From a virus, in the IMG/VR virus record IMGVR_UViG_3300004097_000057, positions 1 through 23,762 of that record: a DNA stretch of 23,762 bases; one strand, given 5' to 3'. A program made the translations under genes and the position numbers. Numbering within the stretch: the first letter of the stretch is position 1; each line of letters starts with the position of its first letter. The notes beneath the pieces were generated by a model that ran no database searches, had not been told where the DNA came from, and saw nothing but the letters and a program-made list of their open reading frames with translations. Shown here piece by piece: positions 9,319 through 16,999 of this stretch.

Positions 9319-10974
9319 TTATCTTGTAACAGATTTAGTGAAATTTCTAATATCTCTCTTTTTTATAGCTCTTTCATAAACAGCTTTTCGTTCTCTTGCA
9401 TTTTTAGCTTTTTTATAGTCTTCTGCAAGACCGATAGTATTGATTAAGCTAATTTGATCTTCATGTTTATAAGTATCTCTTTTATACTGTTCTTTCTTCT
9501 CAGCCCTATCGTCTTTAATTCTTTGTCTTTTATCTATTTGGTTTTGAGCTTTCTGTCTAGTAAAAAAATTAAGACTTTTTAATTCTTTCTTTTCTTGTTG
9601 TGTTATTTTCACCTTTGAAGGATCTTCTTTAAGGCTCTCTTCATCTTGATTAATAGCATCATCACTATATCCTTCAATAACAGACGTTAAATCTTCTGGT
9701 TCTTTAGTTTTATCTGAACTTGTACTACTTTTTTTAGTATCCACTACTTTTGGTCCATTAAAAAATGTGTCTAAAGATGTTTTATCAGCTGTACCTCTTA
9801 AACCTGATTGAGCTATCTTAACATCGTTCTCTTGGAAATTTTTAGTAAGTAATGCCATTTGTTTTCTTATATCAACATTATTTGCTTCTACAGAATTAGA
9901 TCTACTACCACCGTCATTAGTTGTTCTAACGCTTGAAGCTGAAGGTTTACCCATATATGATGCAATAGTTGCAGGATCTGCTAATGCGTCATCTATTAAC
10001 CAATTCTCTTTTACACCTGCTTCTAAACCTCTAGCAATTTGAGTATCATCATAACCATAGTTTTTAAGTACAGTAACTGTTTTATTTAGGTTCCCTGTTG
10101 TAGGTCTTGTTTCACCAAATAGTGTACCACTAATTTTACCTGTAATATCTTTACCTATTGCTAATTTTTCAATAGTATTAGATATTAATGTTGGATTGTC
10201 TTTTTGAGTAGAAACAGTTTTATTACCTTTACCTACAGAAATAGTACCATCCTCATTAACAGTCATACCACTACCACTTCCAATACCTTTTTTAAGAATA
10301 GCCATATTTTCTTTATAAATAGTTTCATTCATCTCTCTTTCAGCTTTAATATTTTCAGCTGAATTTACAGGATAACGTGAAGCCAACTCTGAAGCTACAA
10401 CACTATCTGCTTCTGCTTTAGTAAACTTACCGGTATTCATTAATTGAGCTAATGCTTGTTCTTTAAAAGCACTAGGGTCTCTATTAAGTGTATAATCTGC
10501 TTTAGTATTATCAATCGATTGACCATCTCCTAAATCAGTATATAAACCCTGGTTTAAGATATTTAATTCTTTATCAAAGTTACCTCTTGCTACTGGATCA
10601 TTTTGTAAATCTTGACCTTCATATTTCTTATTTAGTTCAACAAATTTATTATTTACATCAGCAGTAAGTTGTGTGTTAACAGGATTTGCTATTTTACTTA
10701 ACTCAATACCTGCATTACGTTGATCTATAAGTCTTTGTTGTTCAGTCATAGTTGCATCATGACTTGCTTGTTGTCTAGTATTAGCTTGGTTTAATAGATT
10801 AAGTCTTTTATCTGACTCAATTCTATCTTGTTTTAACTTTTGTTGTTGTAAATTTCGATCTAGTGTTTGGCTTGCAATAGTAGAAACATTAGACAAATTC
10901 CTAGAAGCATTAACCATTGCCTGGTCACTACCAAAACCTCTAGCTACACTATTCCATCTTAAATCTTGAGCCAT
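9319..10974 (-). CDS. internal virion protein, 551 aa
   Basis: This is a soluble, helical, Gln/Asn/Lys-rich protein. Residues about 25-80 are a probable coiled coil (repeated LQQQKLKQDR, QRLIDQRN). The centre has a Gly-Ser loop (GIGSGSGMTV) and the C-terminal ~100 residues are strongly basic and helical (QKAQNQIDKRQRIKDDRAEK; KNARERKAVYERAIKKRD), suitable for contact with DNA or another core protein. It has no membrane segments or enzyme motifs that I recognise. It lies between the 206-aa and 911-aa ejection-type genes, like the gp15-type core protein of T7-like phages or gp52-like proteins of N4. Its Shine-Dalgarno (AAGGATT) overlaps the stop of the 206-aa gene, so the two are probably translated together. 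Confidence 0.65.
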   Translation of the reverse strand: MAQDLRWNSVARGFGSDQAMVNASRNLSNVSTIASQTLDRNLQQQKLKQDRIESDKRLNLLNQANTRQQASHDATMTEQQRLIDQRNAGIELSKIANPVNTQLTADVNNKFVELNKKYEGQDLQNDPVARGNFDKELNILNQGLYTDLGDGQSIDNTKADYTLNRDPSAFKEQALAQLMNTGKFTKAEADSVVASELASRYPVNSAENIKAEREMNETIYKENMAILKKGIGSGSGMTVNEDGTISVGKGNKTVSTQKDNPTLISNTIEKLAIGKDITGKISGTLFGETRPTTGNLNKTVTVLKNYGYDDTQIARGLEAGVKENWLIDDALADPATIASYMGKPSASSVRTTNDGGSRSNSVEANNVDIRKQMALLTKNFQENDVKIAQSGLRGTADKTSLDTFFNGPKVVDTKKSSTSSDKTKEPEDLTSVIEGYSDDAINQDEESLKEDPSKVKITQQEKKELKSLNFFTRQKAQNQIDKRQRIKDDRAEKKEQYKRDTYKHEDQISLINTIGLAEDYKKAKNARERKAVYERAIKKRDIRNFTKSVTR

Positions 10975-10983
10975 AATTAATCC

Positions 10984-11604
10984 TTATACTATTTTATTTT
11001 CTGAGAGTTTTCTACTATTTATATAGTTTTGACTTGCGGTTATTTGGTCTTGAGTCATTGCAGACCCACCTAATGCTAAACCTACATCTTGAGAGTTTTG
11101 TAACCCTGTGTTATAACCCATTGCTTGTGCAATATAATCTGCATTAGTTGTAGCTTTTTCAGCTGCGAACTTCTCTTTAGCTAAACCATAATTCTTATAA
11201 CCTAGATAAGCATTTGCCACACCAGTAAGAGCCTGAACACCATTCATAGCTGTATTCAAACCTGATGATATATTACTACCATCTAGATTCTGACCATTAG
11301 GACTCTCTTGTAAATATTTTGTTGCTTCAGGATTATTAGATAAATCACCTGTGTACATTTGCTTACCATTTTCTACATATCCAAATGTATTGTTATCTTG
11401 CATTCCTGTAGCAAACCCAAATGAAGTACCTAAATTCTTATTTACACCTGCTTCAAATCTATTTGGAGTATTAGTACCTTGTGTTGGTACAGATCCTAAT
11501 CCTTTGTTAAACACACTAGGAGAAACTTTTGCACCAACCGATCTAGTATTTGTGCCCCCACCAATTATTTGTCCTGAATATGGGTCTTTAAATGTATCAG
11601 ACAT
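10984..11604 (-). CDS. small internal virion protein, T7 gp14-like architecture, 206 aa
   Basis: The N-terminal ~110 residues are Gly/Asn/Ser/Thr-rich and probably disordered. Residues about 117-136 are a short hydrophobic helix (NTAMNGVQALTGVANAYLGY). An amphipathic helix follows (KNYGLAKEKFAAEKATTNADYIAQAMGYN), and the C terminus holds a GLALGGSAM segment. A disordered lead followed by a small-residue hydrophobic helix and AEKA..N...Q..GYN is the usual layout of small ejection proteins such as T7 gp14; this is similarity of architecture, not a proven homology. The gene has its own extended -10 promoter candidate just upstream and a Shine-Dalgarno AAAAGGA. It heads the 206-551-911-vRNAP run of ejected proteins. 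Confidence 0.6.
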   Translation of the reverse strand: MSDTFKDPYSGQIIGGGTNTRSVGAKVSPSVFNKGLGSVPTQGTNTPNRFEAGVNKNLGTSFGFATGMQDNNTFGYVENGKQMYTGDLSNNPEATKYLQESPNGQNLDGSNISSGLNTAMNGVQALTGVANAYLGYKNYGLAKEKFAAEKATTNADYIAQAMGYNTGLQNSQDVGLALGGSAMTQDQITASQNYINSRKLSENKIV

Positions 11605-11633
11605 TTTTTATCCTTTTTTATTTTTATTTTAAA

Positions 11634-11642
11634 ATTATACCA
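11634..11642 (-). promoter_or_regulatory. extended -10 promoter candidate before the 206-aa ejection gene
   Basis: On the minus strand the sequence reads TGGTATAAT, a perfect TGn extended -10, with expected start about 22 bases before the ATG of the 206-aa gene. The only non-coding DNA between the 817-aa and 206-aa genes is 43 bases, and the motif sits in it. No -35 box is clear. The same nonamer occurs before the scaffold/capsid genes, which supports real use by the host sigma-70 polymerase. Confidence 0.5.
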
Positions 11643-11647
11643 TAATA

Positions 11648-14101
11648 TTATACAACACCGCTATGATAATATTTTTCATAGTCAAACTGGTTAGTATAAA
11701 AATCATGTACCGTTAAATCAATTGCTTTAAAGTTAAGTTCAATTGCTTTATACATCATTGCATCTACACCATCTATAAAAGGTGGTATATGTTCTATTGT
11801 AGCTAACTCTGCTACTTGTGCGGTACTAAAATAATCTATCTCAGTACTAATAGCCTCCTCTAATTTACGATTAGCTTCATCTGCAGCTATCTGTGCTCCA
11901 TGTATATCATCATTTAACACTTGCATCTTATCTTGTGTAATACTCGTGAATGTTTGAGTAAATGAAGATACCGCAAATATTATCGTGTTTGCTGTTGTTA
12001 AACCTACAGAACCTACATCAAAGGCTCCAGAATACACCATTATTACCACATATATTGCTGTATATATAGCTTTTAATATAGCATTATCAGTAGACTCTAA
12101 TAGCATTTTAAAAGCATAGGAGGCTGCAAATGTTATTAATAAGGCTTTAACTGCCGCTAAGAAGGCAGCACTTGTTGCACCTCCTGTAAACCAAGTAACT
12201 ACAAATATTACAATAGCAATAACATACATAACAATCTTAACAAATTTTCCAAATTTTTCTGTTTGATAATATTTTAAATGTGTTACTTGTACCGCATATA
12301 TAGATAATCTTAATGATTTAGCAAATAAATCCATTTGTTCTAAAGGCGTAAGTTTATCAATAAAAAACTTAGAGATAGGTATAATTAATGTACCTTCAGC
12401 TAAAGTACCTGAAGTAGTATTATAGTATTTACCATCTGCAATAAATGTAGTACTAGCTAAATATGTAATCTCATACTCAACATATAACGTAGTAGTTATC
12501 TGTCTTCTAACAAGTAATGTATCTATTGTGTTTATCTCAGTCTCAATCTGTATTTGACCATTAGGACCTTCAATCTCAACATCTGTTTCAATATCTTTAG
12601 TACCTACTACATTTTCATACGTGTTTATAGGCCCAATACTTCCAGTATTTGTAGTCCTATTAAACTCTTTCCATAGTAATGAAGCATTATAAGCACCTTC
12701 AATCATTGTTACTGAATAGGATGAGTTATCATCTTTGTATAAAGAAGAATCAACATACACATAATCAAATAACTCATATAAAGCCCTAGCTATAATAGGA
12801 TCTTCTACTCTTGGGTCTACACCAAAATGAATATGGGCTGATGTAACATCTTCTATATCAGGGCTCTCCTCTATACTTTCTAAAAGTAAGTCTGGATCTA
12901 AGCCTATTGTATGTAATATAGATTTTGCATCTAAGTACTCTTCTGATTCTTTGTCTTCTGTGATACTTACTTTACTATTTCTAAGAGATATAACCGGAAG
13001 CATTTCTAAATTAGTAATCACCTCTGTTGCGTTATCTAGCTCTGTGTATGTACCTAAACCAATTTGGTAAGTCCAATACCTAATATCATCAATATTACCT
13101 GTATGGTATACCATAATATAATGCAAGGTTGGCTCTGAAGCAGGTACATATAATGTTACTGGTTCATATGGTTCACCCTCCTCCTCTTCCTCCTCAACAG
13201 AATCAACTATCTCAGTCTCAATAGGGACCTCTGTTACTACTGTCTCATCTAAAATTATTATATTATTAGGATCTACTTCCTCACCAGGCTCTACCCCCTC
13301 TTCAACCTCTTCAACTTCTACTTTATCTACTAATTCTAATGTTACTAGAACATGTGTAGTAACTAATTTTGTAATTGCTGGTATAGGTTCAGGTTCAGGG
13401 TTAGCCTCAGTAGCCTCTGGGATAGTGTCCGGTATACTAGTAATTGTAACTGTAGTAACTGTACGTTGTATTGTTTTTCGACCAATAATAACATCATAGT
13501 TATCAGTAGAGTAGTTATAATCAATACTAGTAATGTGATAAACAAAACTATTATATGATAAAGTATTTGTATAATGAGTATAACCATACTGATTAAATAA
13601 TACACTTGACACTACTTCCTGTTTTGTTGGTACACTTCGTTTAGCTAATACTTTAGTAGGGTTCACACCATATTGAGCACTAATAATCGCCAATATTTTA
13701 GCAGAAGGTATTGTGTTTGCTTGTAAATTTGTCTCTGGTAGTCCGTGTAAATACTCGTTTTCTCCATTATAAAAGTAGTTATTATAAGCACCTCTAATAT
13801 TATTAGAACTTTGTGTAAGTAAGGTAATAATACCAATATCTGTTTTAGCATGAGTAATCGCTAGTTGTGTTAACATACTAGATATATCTTCAGACTCTTC
13901 AAACAGTAATTGGTCATGTACATTTACACTGACTAGGTCTTCTCCTTCAATACCAAATACAAGAAGTGATTCCCCTATAGAATCCGACATAAAATGTTCA
14001 AAATCATCAGATAGTAAGACTAGCCCCCCAGTAAGTGATATTAAAGCCGCACCTGTAAGAACTTTAAGTCCTCCTACAAGAGACTTACCTATACTACCCA
14101 T
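11648..14101 (-). CDS. large membrane-active virion protein, 817 aa
   Basis: I do not recognise a named family. The protein begins MGSIGKSLVG and has a Gly-rich hydrophobic N-terminal stretch (about residues 8-30) resembling a membrane-inserting peptide. The middle is beta-rich and acidic, with two Glu runs (about 261-276 and 302-310) and long Thr/Val/Ile stretches. Four predicted membrane segments lie at about 621-638, 642-662, 677-692 and 698-715, followed by a helical acidic tail. Size, position before the small ejection protein, and this mix of features suggest a structural or tail/channel component that enters the host envelope. Its ATG overlaps the stop of the 163-aa gene by 8 bases (ATGGGTAG), so it is translationally coupled to the acyl cassette. 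Its N4 counterpart, by order only, would be about gp53-gp54. Confidence 0.6.
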   Translation of the reverse strand: MGSIGKSLVGGLKVLTGAALISLTGGLVLLSDDFEHFMSDSIGESLLVFGIEGEDLVSVNVHDQLLFEESEDISSMLTQLAITHAKTDIGIITLLTQSSNNIRGAYNNYFYNGENEYLHGLPETNLQANTIPSAKILAIISAQYGVNPTKVLAKRSVPTKQEVVSSVLFNQYGYTHYTNTLSYNSFVYHITSIDYNYSTDNYDVIIGRKTIQRTVTTVTITSIPDTIPEATEANPEPEPIPAITKLVTTHVLVTLELVDKVEVEEVEEGVEPGEEVDPNNIIILDETVVTEVPIETEIVDSVEEEEEEGEPYEPVTLYVPASEPTLHYIMVYHTGNIDDIRYWTYQIGLGTYTELDNATEVITNLEMLPVISLRNSKVSITEDKESEEYLDAKSILHTIGLDPDLLLESIEESPDIEDVTSAHIHFGVDPRVEDPIIARALYELFDYVYVDSSLYKDDNSSYSVTMIEGAYNASLLWKEFNRTTNTGSIGPINTYENVVGTKDIETDVEIEGPNGQIQIETEINTIDTLLVRRQITTTLYVEYEITYLASTTFIADGKYYNTTSGTLAEGTLIIPISKFFIDKLTPLEQMDLFAKSLRLSIYAVQVTHLKYYQTEKFGKFVKIVMYVIAIVIFVVTWFTGGATSAAFLAAVKALLITFAASYAFKMLLESTDNAILKAIYTAIYVVIMVYSGAFDVGSVGLTTANTIIFAVSSFTQTFTSITQDKMQVLNDDIHGAQIAADEANRKLEEAISTEIDYFSTAQVAELATIEHIPPFIDGVDAMMYKAIELNFKAIDLTVHDFYTNQFDYEKYYHSGVV

Positions 14102-14585
14102 CAGTTAATCCTAAATATTTAAACATTTTTTTACCTTTCTCATAGATATCTTCTCTTAGTATAGTTAATGGTGAACCATGAGTATGATAGGCCCTAATAC
14201 TTGAACCTGTAGCCATTGATAAAAAGTATTTTAAACCACCTGGGTGTGGTGTAACTTTTATCTTATGTGCATCATATATTTCAAATATAGTTCTTAAACC
14301 GATTAACATACCTGTTACATCTTTTTCAAGATGTATACTTACACCTATATACATATTGTCTTTCACTAACATATACACAAAACCAATTCGTTTATCTTCT
14401 TTAAATATTGCAAAAGCTAAACCTTGCTCTAATGAAGTCACCATATTCTTTTTGTATAGAGGTAGATAAGTATCTATTAACTTGTCCTCAACTTCAGCTA
14501 TATCTAAGTCTATTTGGTTTAGGTCTTCAATTTTGTGTACAGTGTATTGAGCTCCTTGTTTATTTGTGTAAGACACATGAAGCAT
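14094..14585 (-). CDS. possible GNAT-fold acyltransferase, 163 aa
   Basis: The start is well fixed by a perfect AGGAGG seven bases before the ATG. The sequence has a GNAT-like order: an N-terminal helix pair, then strands AFAIFKEDKRIGFVYMLV and NMYIGVSIH, a helix (TGMLIGLRTIFEIYDA), strand KIKVTP, and a Gly/His-rich segment (HPGGLKYFLSMATGSS, then YHTHGS). I see no clean acetyl-CoA P-loop (QxxGxG/A), so the assignment is tentative. T7-like phages carry a GNAT-like gp13 at the same place, just before the internal virion proteins, which supports a virion-assembly role. Its direct coupling to an ACP and a ketoacyl synthase raises the alternative that it takes acyl groups from ACP. It overlaps the synthase gene by 26 bases and the 817-aa gene by 8. 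Confidence 0.5.
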   Translation of the reverse strand: MLHVSYTNKQGAQYTVHKIEDLNQIDLDIAEVEDKLIDTYLPLYKKNMVTSLEQGLAFAIFKEDKRIGFVYMLVKDNMYIGVSIHLEKDVTGMLIGLRTIFEIYDAHKIKVTPHPGGLKYFLSMATGSSIRAYHTHGSPLTILREDIYEKGKKMFKYLGLTDG

Positions 14586-15420
14586 AAAATCCTCCTAGCC
14601 CACTAGCAACACATAATACCTTACCTTGTAGTTTTATATCATCTGCAACCATACATAACTCTAATAAACCACTTGATCCTTGACTATGACCAATTTTAGC
14701 TTTATAACCTATTACATTAGGTCCAAAGGCTTCGTACTCAGCTTTGTCATTTACTTCAGTTCCTGTTGCATGACCTTTAACCATATCTGAAGCAGTATAC
14801 ACCTTTTTATATCCCTCTGCTGTTACTAGAAATGGATTATTACTATATGTATAGGATTTCTTACAATGACTTACTTCAAACCCTTCTCCTTCTTTAGAGA
14901 ATACAGCACAAGCAAAACCATCACTGGCTCTTACAGATATTCTATGTTCATGAAATATTCGTACAGTATCAAAACTAGTTTTTTCTTCTGTTATTACTAT
15001 TACATGATCCATCCCAGAATCTAACATTTCTTTAGCTTTTATTATTCCATACATACTACTTGCACATGTATTACTAACTATCTCCATATCATTGATCTGT
15101 ACATCATTTTGTGCAAACAAACTAGTGTACTTATGTGCCATATGGGCTACTAAACCTTTTATAGCCATAGGACTAGGTAAATCATTATCAAGAGAGTTAC
15201 TATAGTCTTTTTTACATACTCTATGTTCTGATTGGTGGAAAGAGGCTCCATTAGAGTACACTAACCCTACTTTACCTTTCAGCTTAATACTATCTAATTC
15301 TTCTTTGAACATTTCCATGTATTGGGGAGTCATATATGCACTTCTATCTAGTTCAGGAATCGCAATTCTATCTTTGCAATCTTGTGTTGCGTGTTTGTAG
15401 AAATATTTAGTTAGAGTCAT
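14560..15420 (-). CDS. compact beta-ketoacyl-ACP synthase, 286 aa
   Basis: The thiolase-fold condensing enzyme signatures are all present. Numbering is from the ATG at 15420, which has a GAAAGAG Shine-Dalgarno; a TTG five codons upstream is less likely. Nucleophile C119 is in VSNTCASSMYG. The first His, H217, is in HATGTEVND. K240 and H245 are in the YKAKIGHSQGSSG block, with the same K-to-H spacing as FabF. A C-terminal GLGGFYAS corresponds to GFGGTN. The Cys-His-His triad marks the KAS I/II class, which condenses acyl groups with malonyl-ACP. The protein is much shorter than FabF (about 410 aa), with shortened spacing before C119 and between C119 and H217. The FabF gatekeeper Phe position is Leu (L275). 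It overlaps the ACP gene by 14 bases and the 163-aa gene by 26. Confidence 0.85.
   Translation of the reverse strand: MTLTKYFYKHATQDCKDRIAIPELDRSAYMTPQYMEMFKEELDSIKLKGKVGLVYSNGASFHQSEHRVCKKDYSNSLDNDLPSPMAIKGLVAHMAHKYTSLFAQNDVQINDMEIVSNTCASSMYGIIKAKEMLDSGMDHVIVITEEKTSFDTVRIFHEHRISVRASDGFACAVFSKEGEGFEVSHCKKSYTYSNNPFLVTAEGYKKVYTASDMVKGHATGTEVNDKAEYEAFGPNVIGYKAKIGHSQGSSGLLELCMVADDIKLQGKVLCVASGLGGFYASCVLHK
14591..14596 (-). promoter_or_regulatory. AGGAGG ribosome binding site inside the ketoacyl synthase gene
   Basis: The minus strand reads AGGAGG six to seven bases before the ATG of the 163-aa gene. It is the best Shine-Dalgarno in the cassette. It lies in the codons for the conserved Gly-Gly near the C terminus of the upstream synthase, so the protein motif and the ribosome site share the same bases. 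Confidence 0.7.
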
Positions 15421-15655
15421 TGGTAACTCTTTCAACGATTGTTTTAATTGTTAAGTCTTCTATGCTATTCTTTTCAAGCCATTCAGAGCTAAATCTAGAG
15501 TACTTTTCATCTAAGGCTAGCAAAACCATACTAATACCAAAACTATCAACACCACAGTCAATTAACTTGCTATCAATAGTAATCCTATTACCATGTTCTT
15601 CCCTTACTGTTTTATTTATAAAATCCACTATTTCATGTTCTATAAGTTTCATCAT
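15407..15655 (-). CDS. acyl carrier protein, 82 aa
   Basis: This is a small acidic four-helix protein of normal ACP length. The 4'-phosphopantetheine site is at S38 in LIDCGVDSFGISMVLLALDE, which matches the ACP pattern LxDLGxDSLxxVELxxxLEE with Phe in place of Leu after Ser. A host phosphopantetheinyl transferase would be needed to load it, since none is encoded here. Two adjacent ATG codons are possible; AAAGGG lies about 3 bases before the first and 6 before the second (15652), so the second may be used. A promoter candidate stands immediately upstream. It is the first gene of the ACP - ketoacyl synthase - GNAT cassette and overlaps the synthase start, which suggests the two act as partners. 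Confidence 0.9.
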   Translation of the reverse strand: MMKLIEHEIVDFINKTVREEHGNRITIDSKLIDCGVDSFGISMVLLALDEKYSRFSSEWLEKNSIEDLTIKTIVERVTNDSN

Positions 15656-15680
15656 AATCCCTTTATATTTTTTATCATAT

Positions 15681-15708
15681 ACTATATCATGATTCTTCTT
15701 ATAGTCAT
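15681..15708 (-). promoter_or_regulatory. promoter candidate for the acyl cassette
   Basis: In the 62-base gap before the ACP gene the minus strand reads ATGACT, a 16-base spacer, then TATAGT preceded by TGA (extended -10). The predicted start would be about 18 bases before the first ATG. The -10 region also lies in a near-palindrome (ATATAGTATAT), which could bind a regulator. The match is moderate; no experiment or second copy supports it. Confidence 0.4.
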
Positions 15709-15717
15709 GTTAAAATT

Positions 15718-16410
15718 TTAAGAAATACCTAATGGGTTTGATTTAACTGTTAAACCTAAACCTGCCATTGCACCTTTCATAACACTATCAATAGAATCTA
15801 CTTTAATAGTATCAGGTACTGAGTTTGCATCTTTTGCGACAGAATAAGCAACAGACCAACTATCTAAAGTTTGTTTTAATAATTTTTGTATCGCATCATC
15901 ATCAAAACCTTTAGTTTGTCTTGCTACTAGTAAAGCTTTTTTATCTTCAGTGATTGCTTGTTTTTCAACTAACTCTCCTTGATTCTCTTTTAATACACCT
16001 TCATTAGTAAGAACAATACCTTCTAAGCCTTTATTAACTCTATCTATTACACCATTTAATTTTAACTCAGAATCTTGTGTTTGTAAAAGATCAGTTTCTT
16101 CAGCAATTCTCTCACCTTCTAAACCTGTAATAGTTATATCAGCAGCTAATTTTTCTGCTTGTAATGTTGCAATATCTTTACCTAATAAAAACCTAACTGC
16201 TTCTGTTAATGTATTTTGGAATGCACCTAAATATACAGTTGCATAATCTTTTTGTGTAATACGTTCAGCATTGTACTGAGCATTAATATGTTGATTTGCT
16301 GTTGCCATTAAGATATCAAACACACCGTCTCCTGTAACAACAAAATTTTCATCTGTTGTTACATTACTTGTTAAATCACTAATTTCTAAGTCTGTGATAG
16401 TTATTGACAT
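15718..16410 (-). CDS. minor virion structural protein, 230 aa
   Basis: The N-terminal ~75 residues contain a conserved-looking helical block (GDGVFDILMATANQHINAQY, then ERITQKDYATVYLGAFQNTL). Residues about 78-165 form a long heptad-like coiled coil (AEKLAADIT, ERIAEETDLLQTQDSELK, LVEKQAITEDKKALLVARQ). The C-terminal part has a block TKGFDDDAIQKLLKQTLDSW seen in structural proteins that follow the capsid gene in N4-like and related marine podophages. I recall that pattern rather than having searched for it. Its exact role (head completion, neck or tail) is not known to me. Shine-Dalgarno AAAGGTA; only 11 bases separate it from the 171-aa gene. Confidence 0.55.
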   Translation of the reverse strand: MSITITDLEISDLTSNVTTDENFVVTGDGVFDILMATANQHINAQYNAERITQKDYATVYLGAFQNTLTEAVRFLLGKDIATLQAEKLAADITITGLEGERIAEETDLLQTQDSELKLNGVIDRVNKGLEGIVLTNEGVLKENQGELVEKQAITEDKKALLVARQTKGFDDDAIQKLLKQTLDSWSVAYSVAKDANSVPDTIKVDSIDSVMKGAMAGLGLTVKSNPLGIS

Positions 16411-16421
16411 CGTTGTACCTT

Positions 16422-16937
16422 TTAATCTTCTGGGTTTTCGTCGAGTACTACAACATTATATCTCGCTGTAGTTCTAGCTACTTTATTTCCTGTTGGTCTT
16501 TTTGTAATTGCATGTTTTTCATCAACAAATTGAACCATAGTTTTAGCTTGAATAGCTGCTACTACTGCCGCAGGGACTTTTTGTTCAATTGTTTTTTGAG
16601 TAATACAACCAATTTTAAAATACTTATTTACAATGTTTGTAACGATCGTTGGATCATTTTGCTGTGATGGATCTAAATCCATAACTTTCACAAGCATTGG
16701 TTTCTTTGCTATCTCTTCTGCACTTAGTACAGCCTTATTAGGTCCTACGGATGTAGATGTTTCTACTGTTTGACCAGATTCCTCTAGTTTTAAGTCAACT
16801 TTTAACTTTAATGTGTCAAATCCAATATTTGGGCTGAATGTAACACCTAATAAACTTGCTTTTTGTTTTAGATCTGCAAATAGTTTATCATCTTTAGTTT
16901 CAACTTTGTTGTCATTTTTTGTATTGTCTGTAGACAT
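16422..16937 (-). CDS. capsid-adjacent structural protein, 171 aa
   Basis: Residues about 20-52 (LFADLKQKASLLGVTFSPNIGFDTLKLKVD) resemble a short HeH/LEM-type helix-turn-helix found in small phage proteins encoded beside N4 gp56-family capsids. The middle has a charged linker (EESGQTVETSTS). The C-terminal ~90 residues form a beta-rich region with VMDLDPSQQNDPTIVTNIVN and KAHAITKR-like basic loops ending in VVVLDENPED. No enzyme motif is visible. It is the first gene after the terminator downstream of the capsid gene, so it should be made at lower level than capsid. Shine-Dalgarno AAGGAAA lies 5 bases before the ATG. A head decoration, vertex or head-tail joining role is inference. Confidence 0.5.
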   Translation of the reverse strand: MSTDNTKNDNKVETKDDKLFADLKQKASLLGVTFSPNIGFDTLKLKVDLKLEESGQTVETSTSVGPNKAVLSAEEIAKKPMLVKVMDLDPSQQNDPTIVTNIVNKYFKIGCITQKTIEQKVPAAVVAAIQAKTMVQFVDEKHAITKRPTGNKVARTTARYNVVVLDENPED

Positions 16938-16954
16938 TTGATTTCCTTTTTATG

Positions 16955-16992
16955 ATTAATATAAAAAAGAGAGGATACTAAACCCTCCCTTT
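16955..16992 (-). terminator. intrinsic terminator after the major capsid gene
   Basis: The minus-strand RNA forms a 9-base-pair stem, AAAGGGAGG with CCUCUCUUU (one G-U pair), around a 9-base loop. The stem runs straight into a U tract (six consecutive U, then AUAUU). It begins 8 bases after the capsid stop codon. GC-rich stem plus U-run is the standard rho-independent form and is unusual in this AT-rich window. It would cap high-level capsid transcription and let only read-through reach the minor structural genes. Confidence 0.8.
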
Positions 16993-16999
16993 CACCTTA

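Noticed and set aside
13363-13605. 80-aa hydrophobic reading frame inside the 817-aa gene
   Set aside because: It lies in another frame of the same strand over Thr/Val-rich codons, is low-complexity Leu/Ile, and has no proper ribosome site; the large frame explains the DNA.
14060-14101. Eukaryote-type N-myristoylation signal at the start of the 817-aa protein
   Set aside because: MG is present, but the expected Ser/Thr at the sixth residue (counting Met) is Lys, and bacteria lack the enzyme. Only a general acylation idea is kept.
14094-14585. HlyC-type toxin acyltransferase identity for the 163-aa protein
   Set aside because: The role would suit an ACP partner, but I see none of the HlyC landmark residues in a convincing order; a GNAT/T7 gp13-like call is safer.
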